From NCBI GenBank assembly GCA_003480165.1, contig QUIQ01000019.1, forward strand, positions 1-28,678: a DNA stretch of 28,678 nucleotides. Direction: 5' to 3'. This DNA is from Firmicutes bacterium AM41-11. Lineage in GTDB: Bacteria; Bacillota_I; Bacilli_A; Erysipelotrichales; Erysipelotrichaceae. Of this stretch, positions 1 through 8,223 are shown piece after piece (the first letter of the stretch is position 1; every line of letters starts with the position of its first letter). The position numbers were made by a program, and so were the translations under genes. The notes under the pieces are model-generated. The model was not told the DNA's origin, made no database searches, and saw nothing but the letters and a program-made list of their open reading frames with translations.

Positions 1-48
1 CCAATTCCACACAATGGATGTCGTCCACCAAAACGACCTCGTGGATAA
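1..48 (+). CDS. rpsK: 30S ribosomal protein S11, C-terminal end (partial)
   Basis: The first 15 codons read PIPHNGCRPPKRPRG and end in TAA. This is the conserved C-terminus of S11, which lies in the platform of the 30S subunit and contacts 16S rRNA. The rest of the gene is upstream of the window. It sits 24 bases before rpoA, the usual order in the alpha operon of Firmicutes, so the two are almost certainly cotranscribed. The call rests on a short tail, but the motif and the neighbour agree. Confidence 0.9.
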   Translation, partial: PIPHNGCRPPKRPRG

Positions 49-72
49 AAATAATAATAAGGAGGTGTCCTT

Positions 73-1026
73 GTGACAACAAACTATACCATTAAAACAA
101 TTGAAGAAGATGCAACGCAAGGAAAGTTTGTTTTTGAACCATTACAATATCGTTTAGGAAGACCTATCGGAAATGCACTTCGTCGTGTATTGATGTCATC
201 GGTTCCTGGAGCTGCTATTTGCGACTTACAAATTGATGGTGTTTACCATGAATTTACTGGAATTGAAGGTATTACCGAAGATGTTGCTATGATTATCTTG
301 AATTTAAAGAAGTTAATTCTTAAAATTGATATTCATGATAACGATGTTTATTCTTTACGTATTGATAAGAAGGGTCCTTGTAAAGTTTATGCACGTGACA
401 TTGAATGCCCAACGGGTGTTTCTATCTTAAATGGTGACTTATACATTTGTACAGTTGCTGAAGGTGGATCAATGAATGCCACTATGCAAGCTAGACTTGG
501 TAGAGGATATGTAGGTGCTGAGGCAAATAAACATTTGTATCAGAATGAAGGTCAACCTCTGGGAATGATTTATACAGATTCACTTTATTCTCCAATTGAT
601 AATGTTGAATATCACATTGCAGAAATTGAAGTGGATGGCGTAAAAGCCGATCAATTGACAATGGGCATTACTACCGATGGAACTTTGCTTCCATCTGAAG
701 CTTTGTCAATTGCTAGTAAGATTTTAAGAGATCATTTAGCTATCTTAAAAGATGTTGATGAAGATGTTTTAGAACAATCGGAACAACTTGTTGAAGAAGA
801 AGATGATACGCCAAGTCTTGCTCAACAAAAAATGATCGAAGATTTAGAACTTTCAGTACGTTCTTATAACTGTTTAAAACGTGCGGGAATCACGACTGTT
901 GAAGAGTTAACCCAAAAGACAGAAGATGAAATGATTCATGTTCGTAATCTTGGAAAGAAATCTCTAAACGAGGTTAAAGACAAAATGGCTGCATTAGGAT
1001 TATCTTTCCGTGCAGCAAACGAATAA
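73..1026 (+). CDS. rpoA: DNA-directed RNA polymerase subunit alpha
   Basis: This 317-residue protein is the alpha subunit, whose dimer scaffolds assembly of beta and beta'. The N-terminal domain covers about residues 1-225, with the conserved [12 protein letters not shown] near residue 30. An acidic linker ([12 protein letters not shown]) follows. The C-terminal domain from about residue 250 has the helix-hairpin-helix segment [15 protein letters not shown], which contacts UP elements and activators. The length is normal for Firmicutes. The start is GTG at 73, chosen because GGAGGTG at 61-67 is five bases upstream and the protein begins at the conserved position. It is in an operon with rpsK before and rplQ after (13 bases). 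Confidence 0.98.
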   Translation: MTTNYTIKTIEEDATQGKFVFEPLQYRLGRPIGNALRRVLMSSVPGAAICDLQIDGVYHEFTGIEGITEDVAMIILNLKKLILKIDIHDNDVYSLRIDKKGPCKVYARDIECPTGVSILNGDLYICTVAEGGSMNATMQARLGRGYVGAEANKHLYQNEGQPLGMIYTDSLYSPIDNVEYHIAEIEVDGVKADQLTMGITTDGTLLPSEALSIASKILRDHLAILKDVDEDVLEQSEQLVEEEDDTPSLAQQKMIEDLELSVRSYNCLKRAGITTVEELTQKTEDEMIHVRNLGKKSLNEVKDKMAALGLSFRAANE

Positions 1027-1039
1027 GGAGGAACAAGCA

Positions 1040-1402
1040 ATGTGGAATCGTAAATTGGGCCGTAAGGCAGATCATCGAAAAGCATTGTTGCGCAATATGG
1101 CTACTTCATTAATTGAAGTTGGACAAATTGAAACAACAGAAATGAAAGCAAAAGAATTATCTGCTGTTATGGATAAGTTAGTTACTTTAGCGAAAAAAGG
1201 TGACTTAGCTGCAAGAAGACAAGCTGCTGCATACGTAAGAAATGTAGAAGTAGATGACCAAGGAACAACAGCTTTACAAAAATTGTTTAATGAAATTGGT
1301 CCTGCATTTGCAGATCGTAATGGTGGATATACAAGAGTAGTAAAAACACGTATTCGTCGTGGAGATGCTGCTCCAATGGCTATCGTTGAATTTGTGAAGT
1401 AG
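1040..1402 (+). CDS. rplQ: 50S ribosomal protein L17
   Basis: A protein of 120 residues starting [19 protein letters not shown], the typical L17 start. L17 sits near the peptide exit tunnel of the 50S subunit. The reading frame is open back to 1010 inside rpoA, but the ATG at 1040 has AAGGAGG at 1025-1031 in front of it, so it is the start. The stop codon TAG is built into the 5' arm of the terminator that ends the ribosomal operon. Confidence 0.97.
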   Translation: MWNRKLGRKADHRKALLRNMATSLIEVGQIETTEMKAKELSAVMDKLVTLAKKGDLAARRQAAAYVRNVEVDDQGTTALQKLFNEIGPAFADRNGGYTRVVKTRIRRGDAAPMAIVEFVK

Positions 1403-1424
1403 ATTTCTCTACTTCACTTTTTTT
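1394..1424 (+). terminator. Terminator of the rpsK-rpoA-rplQ operon
   Basis: GTGAAGTAG at 1394-1402 pairs perfectly with CTACTTCAC at 1409-1417 across a six-base loop, and seven T follow. The 5' arm contains the last codons and stop of rplQ. This marks the end of the ribosomal superoperon. Confidence 0.9.
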
Positions 1425-1437
1425 AAAGGTGAAAACT

Positions 1438-2016
1438 ATGTCAGATATAAAAGAAATAGAAGCATATGCCTATCAACACAATGTGCCGATCATGATGGAT
1501 GATGGCTTGGAATTCTTGTTGGGGCAAATGAAAGAAAACCATTGTCGTTCTTTTTTAGAAATTGGTACGGCGGTAGGTCGAACTTCACTAGTCGTACATG
1601 ATACTTTTGAAGGTATTCGAATTGTTACGATTGAACGAAATCCCGAAATGATTGCCCAAGCAAAACAGAACTTTGCTGGGAAAGAAAACATTACGTTAAT
1701 TGAAGGAGATGCGCTAGAAGTGCAATTACCAAAAGACCAGTTGTTTGATTGTATCTTTATTGATGCGGCTAAGGCGCAATATACACGCTTTTTTACAAAG
1801 TACGCACCGCTTTTAGCGAAAAATGGTATAATTATTTCAGACAATATGGAATTTCATGGTTTGGTGGAACATCCTGAATTAACGCATAATCGCAATACGA
1901 AGGCTCTTGTTCGTAAGATTGCTCGCTATCGAGAATTTTTACAAGCCTTAGTGGATTACCAAACCGATTTTTATTCCATTGGAGACGGAGTTGCTGTAAC
2001 TAGAAAGAGGGGTTAG
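1438..2016 (+). CDS. SAM-dependent methyltransferase, TrmR-like (tRNA 5-hydroxyuridine)
   Basis: A protein of 192 residues with a class I Rossmann methyltransferase fold: SAM motif I FLEIGTAVGRTS, an acidic end of strand 2 (TIERN), FIDAAKAQYTRFF and SDNMEFHGLVE. These last two, plus PIMMDDG near the N-terminus and a GDGVAV end, resemble the YrrM/TrmR family, which methylates 5-hydroxyuridine at the tRNA wobble position; small-molecule O-methyltransferases share the fold, so the substrate is an inference. The ATG at 1438 is preferred to GTG at 1429 because AAAGGTG at 1425-1431 lies six bases ahead of it. It follows the rplQ terminator with no clear promoter of its own, so readthrough may supply transcription. 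The next gene starts three bases after its stop. Confidence 0.75.
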   Translation: MSDIKEIEAYAYQHNVPIMMDDGLEFLLGQMKENHCRSFLEIGTAVGRTSLVVHDTFEGIRIVTIERNPEMIAQAKQNFAGKENITLIEGDALEVQLPKDQLFDCIFIDAAKAQYTRFFTKYAPLLAKNGIIISDNMEFHGLVEHPELTHNRNTKALVRKIARYREFLQALVDYQTDFYSIGDGVAVTRKRG

Positions 2017-2018
2017 CA

Positions 2019-2453
2019 ATGAAATTTTTAAAAGGAATTATTAGTTTGGCAGCGATTGGACTTGCTTCTGCTGCAGTCGCTGGAAAAGTCGTAAAGGATA
2101 AAAAAGATAAGGCAGAGTTAGATGAATTTTTGATTCCTTCACAAGATGATCCAATTATCTATCATGTACCAAAGGAGTCGGATGAAGCCTTACAAAAAGC
2201 GGTTCAAGGTTTAGAAAATCATGATCCAAAACCAACAACTTTTGTGTTCTATGTTCCAGATGCAGATGCAGCGAAAAAATTCCAAGAAGAAGCGGCAGAT
2301 CTAGAAATGTCATCTAGCTTTGATAGCGATAAGAGTCAAGTAGAAGTTGTATATACAGGTTCCTTTGATTCAGATGATTTAGACTTACTTTTGGTTCAAT
2401 TGAGCGAAATTTGTTTACATACTTCTGCTACATTTGTCGAAATGCACGAATAA
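2019..2453 (+). CDS. Small membrane-anchored or exported protein, possible RraB-like C-terminal domain
   Basis: I do not recognise a named family with certainty. The 144 residues begin with a basic start and a hydrophobic stretch (about residues 5-23, FLKGIISLAAIGLASAAVAG), fitting an uncleaved anchor or signal sequence; no lipobox cysteine is present. A charged region follows, then from about residue 75 an alpha/beta segment (TFVFYVPDADAAKKF ... VEVVYTGSF) that recalls the ferredoxin-like RraB/ribonuclease-inhibitor fold. That resemblance is weak. It is translated directly after the methyltransferase (three-base gap, GAGGGG ribosome site at 2007-2012), so the two form a small unit, and a terminator follows immediately. 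Confidence 0.7.
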   Translation: MKFLKGIISLAAIGLASAAVAGKVVKDKKDKAELDEFLIPSQDDPIIYHVPKESDEALQKAVQGLENHDPKPTTFVFYVPDADAAKKFQEEAADLEMSSSFDSDKSQVEVVYTGSFDSDDLDLLLVQLSEICLHTSATFVEMHE

Positions 2454-2480
2454 GGATAAACATTGTTTTATCCTTTTTTT
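2452..2480 (+). terminator. Terminator after the TrmR-like/small protein unit
   Basis: AAGGATAAA at 2452-2460 pairs with TTTATCCTT at 2467-2475, with a six-base loop and a T run through 2480. It overlaps the stop codon of the preceding gene. Confidence 0.85.
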
Positions 2481-2491
2481 GTATGTATAAT
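2463..2491 (+). promoter_or_regulatory. Probable sigma-A promoter of the ecf-truA unit
   Basis: TTGTTT at 2463-2468 and TATAAT at 2486-2491 are 17 bases apart. The -35 hexamer lies inside the loop and 3' arm of the preceding terminator. The -10 is perfect; the -35 is a 4/6 match, so this is a reasonable but not certain promoter. Confidence 0.55.
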
Positions 2492-2526
2492 AAAAAAGCA
2501 TTTGTGTGGTAAAAGGAGACGTATTT

Positions 2527-3357
2527 ATGAATCCTGCAATTGAAGTTTCAAATCTTTCTTTCTCATATACAGAAGAAGGAAACACCATTCAAGATGTTTC
2601 TTTTTCTATTCCTAAAGGAAGTTACACAACCATCATAGGTCATAACGGTTCAGGGAAAAGTACCATTGCCAAGTTGATCATTGGTCTATTAAAAGCGCAA
2701 TCCGGAACTATTCGTATCTTAGGTACGGAACTGACACCGGAAACGGTTTATGATTTACGCAGTCATGTGGGGATTGTTTTTCAAAATCCAGATAACCAGT
2801 TTATTGGTTCAACGGTTGCTGATGATATTGCTTTTGGCTTAGAGAACCATTGCGTTCCGCAAGAAGATATGCAAGCCTTAATTGAAAAATCAGCTGCCAG
2901 TGTTGGAATGTCCGACTTTTTACAAGCGGAACCTACACATTTATCCGGTGGACAGAAACAACGTGTTGCGATTGCAGGTATTCTTGCGATGACACCAGAT
3001 ATTATTATTTTCGATGAGTCAACGAGTATGTTAGACCCACAAGGTAAGGCAAGCATTAATGCGCAAATCAAACGCCTTCATGATGAAAAGAATATTACAA
3101 TTTTATCTATTACCCATGATATGGAAGAAGTAGCGCAGTCGCAGCATGTTATTGTCTTAAATCATGGTGTTGTAGAAATGGAAGGCACACCAAAAGAGGT
3201 GTTTGCGCAAGAAGCAATGTTGAAAAAGATGCAATTGGATATTCCGTTTGCACTGAAGTTTTCCAAAGCTATGCAAAAAGAGGGCTTTTCCAGCATCCAT
3301 GCATTAACGTTAGATGAGGTGGTGAATCAATTATGTCAATTGAAATCGAAGCACTAG
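2527..3357 (+). CDS. ecfA1: ECF transporter ATP-binding protein EcfA1
   Basis: A 276-residue ABC ATPase of the energy-coupling factor module, which powers vitamin and metal uptake through interchangeable S components. Walker A is GHNGSGKST, the signature is LSGGQKQRVAIAG, and Walker B runs into DESTSMLDPQG. The SMLD after the catalytic Glu is typical of EcfA1 (CbiO1), where EcfA2 has AGLD. The ATG at 2527 is chosen over the upstream frame at 2506 because AAAGGAGA at 2512-2519 is placed just ahead of it. The next gene overlaps its end by 25 bases, implying translational coupling and equal amounts. Confidence 0.95.
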   Translation: MNPAIEVSNLSFSYTEEGNTIQDVSFSIPKGSYTTIIGHNGSGKSTIAKLIIGLLKAQSGTIRILGTELTPETVYDLRSHVGIVFQNPDNQFIGSTVADDIAFGLENHCVPQEDMQALIEKSAASVGMSDFLQAEPTHLSGGQKQRVAIAGILAMTPDIIIFDESTSMLDPQGKASINAQIKRLHDEKNITILSITHDMEEVAQSQHVIVLNHGVVEMEGTPKEVFAQEAMLKKMQLDIPFALKFSKAMQKEGFSSIHALTLDEVVNQLCQLKSKH

Positions 3358-4193
3358 AACATGTCTACAACAAAGGAACGCCTTTTGAACATGTCGCTTT
3401 GAAAGGTATTGATTTAACCATTCCGGAAGGAAAAGTCACAGCGATTATCGGTCAGACGGGTTCGGGAAAATCAACCCTTGTACAGCATTTAAATGGTTTA
3501 TTGATGCCAACGGGAGGCTTTTTGGATATCTGTGGGTATCATATTCAGCCATTATTAAAAATAAAAGATATTAAAGAATTACGAAAAAAAGTAGGCCTGG
3601 TTTTCCAATTCCCAGAATACCAGTTGTTTGAAGAAACCATTGAAAAAGATATTGCCTTTGGACCAAAAAACTTTGGTACTTCCGAAGAAGAGGCGAATGC
3701 CTTAGTTCGTAAAGTCTTGCCTTTAGTGGGTTTAGATGAATCGTACTTGGACAGATCTCCCTTTGAATTAAGTGGAGGGCAAAAAAGACGCGTTGCGATT
3801 GCAGGAATTTTAATTTTAAACCCAGAAGTCTTGGTTTTGGATGAACCAACCGCAGGTCTTGATCCGCAAGGGGCTACAGAAATGATGTCTTTATTCATGA
3901 AATTGAATTGCGAAATGAATAAGACTGTTTTATTAGTTACCCATGACATGGATCATGTTATGAATTATTGTGACCATGTGATTGTCTTAGACCATGGAAA
4001 ATTAAAACATGAATCCGATGTTCAGACGTTCTTTCAACATCCGGACTGGATGTTAAATATTGGAATTAATCCACCTGCATTAATTCGTTTGAAGATGCAA
4101 TTAAAAGAAAAAGGATTTGATATTCCAGATTCTATCTTAACCCTTGATGAATTGGTCAAGTGTGTAGCAGGGCAGGTGAGTGCAGATGAATAA
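3333..4193 (+). CDS. ecfA2: ECF transporter ATP-binding protein EcfA2
   Basis: A 286-residue ABC ATPase, the second nucleotide-binding subunit of the ECF module. Walker A GQTGSGKST, a Q-loop in VFQFPEYQLFE, signature LSGGQKRRVAIAG, Walker B VLVLDEPTAGLDP, and an H-loop in VTHDMDH are all intact. The N-terminal YNKGTPFEHVALKG and the AGLD motif fit EcfA2 (CbiO2) rather than EcfA1. It starts inside the end of ecfA1 with GAGGTGG at 3315-3321 upstream, and its own last codons overlap the start of ecfT. No S component is present in the window, as expected for a group II (shared) module. Confidence 0.95.
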   Translation: MSIEIEALEHVYNKGTPFEHVALKGIDLTIPEGKVTAIIGQTGSGKSTLVQHLNGLLMPTGGFLDICGYHIQPLLKIKDIKELRKKVGLVFQFPEYQLFEETIEKDIAFGPKNFGTSEEEANALVRKVLPLVGLDESYLDRSPFELSGGQKRRVAIAGILILNPEVLVLDEPTAGLDPQGATEMMSLFMKLNCEMNKTVLLVTHDMDHVMNYCDHVIVLDHGKLKHESDVQTFFQHPDWMLNIGINPPALIRLKMQLKEKGFDIPDSILTLDELVKCVAGQVSADE

Positions 4194-4986
4194 TATTGCC
4201 TTAGGTCGTTATATGCCATTGGATTCTGTGGTACATAAAATGGACCCTCGTTCCAAAATCTGTATCATGTTGCTCTTGATGATTTCTATCTTTATACCAG
4301 CTGGTGTATTTGGTTATGTAATCATTGCTTGTTTTGTGGCGGTATGTTTAGTGTTATCCAAATTATCCATTCAATATGCTTTTCGCTCGATGAAACCGAT
4401 GATGTGGATGATGGCTTTCTTATTTGTGATTAACTGTTTTGCGATTCGTACCGGAAAGCCATGGGTACATCTCGGTCCGATTACAGTCTATTCCGATGCG
4501 ATTACCCAAACGCTTTATATCGTCGTTCGTTTAATGATGATGATTGTTATTACAACCATTCTTACTGCAACCACCAAACCATTGGATTTAACTTTAGGTA
4601 TTGAAAAGCTTTTAAAGCCTTTTGAAAAGATTGGTTTACCAGCACATATTATTGCGATGATGATTAGTATTGCCTTGCGTTTTATTCCAACTTTAATTGA
4701 AGAAACGCAAAGAATTATGAATGCCCAGGCCAGCCGTGGTGTAGATTTAGAAAATGGAACCCTTCGTGAAAAAGTGATGGCTATTCTATCTTTAATTGTG
4801 CCATTATTTGTTTCGGCTTTTGATCGTGCCGATCAATTGGCAAATGCTATGGAAGCCCGTGGCTATGATCCAAATAAAGAAAGAACACGTTATAAAGTTT
4901 TGAAAATGACGATGTTAGATTATGTTGGACTCGCTGCAAGTTTTTTTGTCTTGCTTGCATGTATTGGTATTGGAGTGCTTCTATGA
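4186..4986 (+). CDS. ecfT: ECF transporter transmembrane protein EcfT
   Basis: A 266-residue integral membrane protein with about five or six hydrophobic segments. It carries two short coupling motifs, ASRGVDLE (about residue 184) and EARGYDP (about residue 226), that in EcfT dock into EcfA1 and EcfA2. It links the ATPases to the substrate-binding S subunit. The GTG at 4180 is also in frame, but ATG at 4186 sits five bases after AGGTGAG and is the better start. It overlaps ecfA2 by eight bases and truA by four (ATGA), so the unit is tightly coupled. Confidence 0.93.
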   Translation: MNNIALGRYMPLDSVVHKMDPRSKICIMLLLMISIFIPAGVFGYVIIACFVAVCLVLSKLSIQYAFRSMKPMMWMMAFLFVINCFAIRTGKPWVHLGPITVYSDAITQTLYIVVRLMMMIVITTILTATTKPLDLTLGIEKLLKPFEKIGLPAHIIAMMISIALRFIPTLIEETQRIMNAQASRGVDLENGTLREKVMAILSLIVPLFVSAFDRADQLANAMEARGYDPNKERTRYKVLKMTMLDYVGLAASFFVLLACIGIGVLL

Positions 4987-5711
4987 GATTTAAAAGTATC
5001 GTTGCCTACGATGGTTGGAATTATGCAGGTTGGCAAAAACAAGCCAATGCCCTAGGTATTCAAGAAGTGATTGAAAAAGCTTTGGCAAAGATTCTTCAAA
5101 GCGATTGTACGGTTGTCGCAAGTGGTCGAACGGACGCAAAGGTTCATGCCAAAGGCCAAGTATTTCATTTTGATGGAAAGGATATTCCTGCCAATCGTTA
5201 TCAACAAGCTTTAAATACTCTATTACCGAAAGATATTCGTATCGTTCAAGTAGAACCTGTGGATGATGACTTTCATGCACGTTTTTCTGCTGTCAGCAAA
5301 CAATATGATTTTATATGTACAAGGGATCAGGTGGATCCCTTTTCCTATCGTTATAAACAAATCATTTGGTCTAACTTTGATGTTGCAGCAATGAAGGCTG
5401 GGGCTGCTTATTTATTAGGCGAACACGATTTTACGAGTTTTTCATCGAGTCGAATTGATGAGCGAAAGCCAAGAGTGAAAACTATTTCTTCAATTGAGAT
5501 TCAAGAAAAAGATCAAGATGTTGTGACTTCTTTTATTGGAAGTGGCTTCTTGCGTTATCAAGTACGAATGATGATGGGCACCCTCATTGAAGTTGGAAAA
5601 CATCGTTTAGAACCGGAAGATGTAAAGCGGATTTTAGAGGCTAAAAATAAAGAAGCCTGTCGGTATAATGCCCAGCCACAAGGTTTGTGCTTAATGAAGG
5701 TAAATTATTAA
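4983..5711 (+). CDS. truA: tRNA pseudouridine(38-40) synthase
   Basis: A 242-residue TruA that isomerises uridines 38, 39 and 40 in the anticodon arm of tRNA. The catalytic aspartate is D51 in SGRTDAKVHA. Other family marks are YDGWNYAGWQ near the start, FHARFSA around residue 100, and GSGFLRYQVRMMMG toward the end. The start is the ATG of an ATGA overlap with the ecfT stop; GGAG at 4972-4975 is seven bases upstream. The ecfA1-ecfA2-ecfT-truA-rplM-rpsI order is a Firmicutes hallmark. Confidence 0.95.
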   Translation: MRFKSIVAYDGWNYAGWQKQANALGIQEVIEKALAKILQSDCTVVASGRTDAKVHAKGQVFHFDGKDIPANRYQQALNTLLPKDIRIVQVEPVDDDFHARFSAVSKQYDFICTRDQVDPFSYRYKQIIWSNFDVAAMKAGAAYLLGEHDFTSFSSSRIDERKPRVKTISSIEIQEKDQDVVTSFIGSGFLRYQVRMMMGTLIEVGKHRLEPEDVKRILEAKNKEACRYNAQPQGLCLMKVNY

Positions 5712-5719
5712 AATTGGCA

Positions 5720-5748
5720 TTGACTTTTGGGGATAGGTTCTTTAGAAT
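5720..5748 (+). promoter_or_regulatory. Sigma-A promoter of rplM-rpsI
   Basis: TTGACT at 5720-5725 and TAGAAT at 5743-5748 have a 17-base spacer. It begins nine bases after the truA stop and drives the ribosomal pair independently of the ecf unit. Confidence 0.8.
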
Positions 5749-5754
5749 AGATTC

Positions 5755-5800
5755 TGGCTAATCTCAGCCTTTGAGCCCCGGTAATGCTCAAACAGGAGGA
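5755..5800 (+). ncRNA. Probable L13 ribosomal protein leader (autoregulatory mRNA structure)
   Basis: The predicted 5' leader of rplM folds into two short hairpins: GGCT 5756-5759 with AGCC 5766-5769, and TTGAGC 5771-5776 with GCTCAA 5786-5791. They are directly followed by the AGGAGGA ribosome site at 5794-5800. Position and layout fit the L13 leader known upstream of rplM-rpsI in Firmicutes, where the ribosomal protein is thought to repress its own mRNA. I judged it from structure and place only; a covariance-model search would settle it. Confidence 0.55.
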
Positions 5801-5809
5801 AGATTAATT

Positions 5810-6247
5810 ATGCGTCAAACTACAATGGCAAAACCTGCCGATGTACAACGTACTTGGTACGTGATTGATGGTGAAGGCGAAACATTAGGTCGCTTAGCTA
5901 CAAAAGCTGCTCAAGTATTAAGAGGTAAAAACAAGCCTACATATACACCAAATGTAGATTGTGGGGATTACGTAATCGTAATCAATGCAGCAAAAGTCGA
6001 TATGACAGGAAACAAGTTAAATACTGAAAAGTATTATAACCATTCTGGTTATTTTGGAGGTATGCGTGTTCGTAATGCCAAAGAAATGAAAGAAAAATAT
6101 CCAGTTGAATGGGTAGAAAGAGCAATTAAAGGAATGTTGCCTCATACTCGTTTAGGGGATGTACAACGTGGACACTTATATGTATATGCAGGAAGTGAAC
6201 ATCCACATGCAGCTCAACAACCTGTTGAGTTAAAGGTGAAAGGATAG
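5810..6247 (+). CDS. rplM: 50S ribosomal protein L13
   Basis: A 145-residue L13 with [18 protein letters not shown] at residues 11-28 and the HTRLGDVQ segment. L13 is an early-assembly protein of the 50S subunit. A TTG at 5771 is in frame but lies within the leader hairpin; ATG at 5810 has AGGAGGA at 5794-5800 and matches the usual N-terminus. It is followed after 12 bases by rpsI. Confidence 0.97.
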   Translation: MRQTTMAKPADVQRTWYVIDGEGETLGRLATKAAQVLRGKNKPTYTPNVDCGDYVIVINAAKVDMTGNKLNTEKYYNHSGYFGGMRVRNAKEMKEKYPVEWVERAIKGMLPHTRLGDVQRGHLYVYAGSEHPHAAQQPVELKVKG

Positions 6248-6259
6248 GAGGAATAGATT

Positions 6260-6658
6260 ATGGCAAACAATAGCGTTCAATATCATGGCGTAGGTCGTCG
6301 TAAAAAATCTGTTGCTCGTGTATTCTTACGTCCAGGAACAGGTAAATTTGTTGTTAATGGAAAATCTTTGGAAGACTATCTTCCATTAGAAACATTACGT
6401 ATGGTTGTAAAGGCTCCATTTGAAGTTACTAATACAACAGATCAATTTGATGTATTGATCAATGTAAATGGTGGCGGATATACAGGACAAGCTGGTGCTA
6501 TGCGTCATGGAATTACTCGTGCATTAATGGAAGCAAGTGAAGACTACCGTCCAGTATTAAAAGCAGCTGGATTCGTTACTCGTGACCCTCGTGCTAAAGA
6601 ACGTAAGAAATACGGTCTTAAAGCAGCTCGTCGTGCTCCACAATTTTCAAAACGTTAG
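6260..6658 (+). CDS. rpsI: 30S ribosomal protein S9
   Basis: A 132-residue S9 with [17 protein letters not shown] near the N-terminus and the invariant C-terminal tail RAPQFSKR, whose last arginine reaches the P-site tRNA. AGGAGG at 6246-6251 precedes the ATG. The last 18 bases (6641-6658) are found again, with only synonymous changes, at 9477-9494, which suggests that a mobile element inserted at this gene end and restored the tail. Confidence 0.97.
   Translation: MANNSVQYHGVGRRKKSVARVFLRPGTGKFVVNGKSLEDYLPLETLRMVVKAPFEVTNTTDQFDVLINVNGGGYTGQAGAMRHGITRALMEASEDYRPVLKAAGFVTRDPRAKERKKYGLKAARRAPQFSKR
6641..6658 (+). repeat. Left copy of an 18-nt direct repeat (rpsI 3' end, putative att site)
   Basis: The bases encode QFSKR-stop of rpsI. 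The partner at 9477-9494 matches at 15 of 18 positions, including the last ten (from AAACGTTAG back one synonymous base). Repeats of a gene 3' end flanking accessory DNA are the normal signature of tyrosine-recombinase integration. The core AAACGTTAGT is identical in both copies. Confidence 0.7.
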
Positions 6659-6696
6659 TCAGAACATACTTTTGACTACTCTGCAAAGAGATTCAA

Positions 6697-6738
6697 AACC
6701 ACTCAAACCCTTTATATATGGGCTTTGGGTGGTTTTTT
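6697..6738 (+). terminator. Terminator after rpsI
   Basis: AACCACTCAAACCC at 6697-6710 pairs, with one bulge and a G-T pair, with the GGGCTTTGGGTGGTT segment that ends near 6734; six T follow. A related hairpin with the same AACCACTC arm follows the second rpsI-end copy at 9517-9557. Confidence 0.85.
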
Positions 6739-6781
6739 CTATTTCTGTGAATTGTTGTGAATAGTGTTGAAAAGTCTATTT

Positions 6782-6843
6782 AAGCACGCATACAGCACGC
6801 TTATAAGTAGCAAAATTAACTCCTCAGTTATCGAAAAGCACGC
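6782..6843 (+). repeat. Cluster of three AGCACGC repeats at the left island end
   Basis: AGCACGC occurs at 6783-6789, 6794-6800 and 6837-6843, two of them as AAGCACGC. A fourth AAGCACGC is at 9422-9429, close to the other island end. Short direct repeats just inside both ends resemble arm-type integrase sites. The rest of 6739-6919 holds no gene that I can support. Confidence 0.45.
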
Positions 6844-6919
6844 ACAAAACGTAATTTTACAAGAAAAGCACCAGCGGATGCTGATGCGTTTAATATTTTT
6901 AATCTTAGTAATTTCTTGA

Positions 6920-8128
6920 TTATATAGCTTGGCTTTTATTTAGCAACCAATCCCTGATATCAAAGATTTCAATTCCTTCATATGAATACTTTGGATGACC
7001 GGTTTTGGCGATGATAATCTTTGGATATGCATCCTTGATCTGTAAAAGAGGCGCATATTCTCTTTTAAATGTTTCCTCTTCAGTGATATTGTCACTTACC
7101 TGAATATAGATTTTTTCACTACCTCTTTGGGCAACAAAATCGATTTCTTTCTGATAAAGCTTTCCAACATAGACATCATAGCCACTACGTAATAATTCAA
7201 GACAGACCATGTTTTCATATACTCTGCCATAATCCATGTTTCTTGTACCAAGAACAGCATAACGTATGCCAATATCACTTAAATAGAACTTTTCTGTGCT
7301 TTCAAGATATTTCTTGCCACGGATATCGTAGCGCTTGATATCATAGAAAACAAAGGCGTTGCACAGGTATTTGATATATTTTCCAATGGTGACATGATTG
7401 GTTGATATGTTCTTTTCGGATAGCATATTGCTGATCCTGCTTGGTGAGGTCAGGTTTGATATATTGTCCATAAGGAATTCACTTAAGCGCTGTAATACCT
7501 GAGTATCTGGCAAGGAATACTTCTGCACAAGATCTCTTGTAACAATTGTTTCATAGACTTCCTTGATATAATCCTTCCTGTCTTTTTCGGTGTTGTAGGC
7601 ATAGGACCCAGCCAATCCACCTTTGATGGTGTAATCTTCAAATAGCTTTTCTATGTCGTGGTTGTTGTCGTAGTAATTACAATATTCTTTGAAACTGAAT
7701 GGATAGACATGAATTTCAATATAACGCCCGGTAAATAGAGTGGCTAAATCTGCACTTAACAAAAAAGCGTTGGAACCGGTGATATAGATATCATATTTTC
7801 TTTTTGAATATAGGCTATTTACAGCCAGTTCAAAATTTGGACACATCTGCACTTCATCAATGAAAAGATAATTCGACTTTCCTTCCACATATCGTTTTTC
7901 AACATAGGCATGAAGTGCATGATACTCTTTCAGGTGTTCAAATGAAAGATCCATAAAGTCAATAAAGATAATGTTGATATCATTAAAGTTGTCTTTCAGA
8001 TACTGGATATACTCCTGCATCAGTATTGACTTACCCGATCTTCTGATACCGGTAATAACTTTTATATCAGGCGTATCTTTCAGATTCTTTATTCGATTCA
8101 GATATTCAGTTCTTTCAATGGTTTTCAT
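6920..8128 (-). CDS. AAA ATPase with DUF4143 domain
   Basis: A 402-residue protein of the AAA_14/DUF4143 class. Walker A is GIRRSGKS at residues 27-34 and Walker B YLFIDE at 87-92. An arginine-rich GRYIEIHVYPFSFKEY block follows around residue 140. A winged-helix region lies near 200-265, and the C-terminal part includes EIDFVAQRGSEKIYIQVS, similar to the restriction-endonuclease-like DUF4143 domain. The biochemical role of this family is not established; members are common in accessory DNA. GAGGAAA at 8132-8138 (reverse strand) marks the ATG at 8128. It is transcribed toward rpsI, alone, from a promoter set between two long palindromes. Confidence 0.85.
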   Translation of the reverse strand: MKTIERTEYLNRIKNLKDTPDIKVITGIRRSGKSILMQEYIQYLKDNFNDINIIFIDFMDLSFEHLKEYHALHAYVEKRYVEGKSNYLFIDEVQMCPNFELAVNSLYSKRKYDIYITGSNAFLLSADLATLFTGRYIEIHVYPFSFKEYCNYYDNNHDIEKLFEDYTIKGGLAGSYAYNTEKDRKDYIKEVYETIVTRDLVQKYSLPDTQVLQRLSEFLMDNISNLTSPSRISNMLSEKNISTNHVTIGKYIKYLCNAFVFYDIKRYDIRGKKYLESTEKFYLSDIGIRYAVLGTRNMDYGRVYENMVCLELLRSGYDVYVGKLYQKEIDFVAQRGSEKIYIQVSDNITEEETFKREYAPLLQIKDAYPKIIIAKTGHPKYSYEGIEIFDIRDWLLNKSQAI

Positions 8129-8139
8129 AGCGTTTCCTC

Positions 8140-8176
8140 ACTTTCAAAAAATGAATTTTTTTAAACTTTTGAAAGT
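8140..8176. repeat. Palindrome 1 flanking the ATPase promoter
   Basis: ACTTTCAAAA at 8140-8149 is the inverted repeat of TTTTGAAAGT at 8167-8176. It falls in the ATPase mRNA leader, directly next to the ribosome site, so it could act as an operator or as an RNA hairpin controlling translation. Confidence 0.7.
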
Positions 8177-8189
8177 CATCCTTATTTGT

Positions 8190-8219
8190 ATTATATCCGA
8201 TTATAATCTTTGTATGCAA
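8190..8219 (-). promoter_or_regulatory. Promoter of the DUF4143 ATPase gene
   Basis: On the reverse strand, TTGCAT (8219-8214) and TATAAT (8195-8190) are 18 bases apart. The promoter lies between the two palindromes. Confidence 0.6.
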
Positions 8220-8223
8220 TATG

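Noticed and set aside
3545..3949. Long reverse-strand open frame inside ecfA2
   Set aside because: Antisense shadow of a conserved ABC ATPase gene with no promoter or ribosome site.
5771..5809. TTG start giving L13 a 13-residue extension
   Set aside because: It lies in the leader hairpin and ahead of the strong ribosome site that serves ATG 5810.
6582..6764. Open frame overlapping the rpsI end and terminator
   Set aside because: It is a shadow of rpsI in another frame and runs through the terminator hairpin; no ribosome site.
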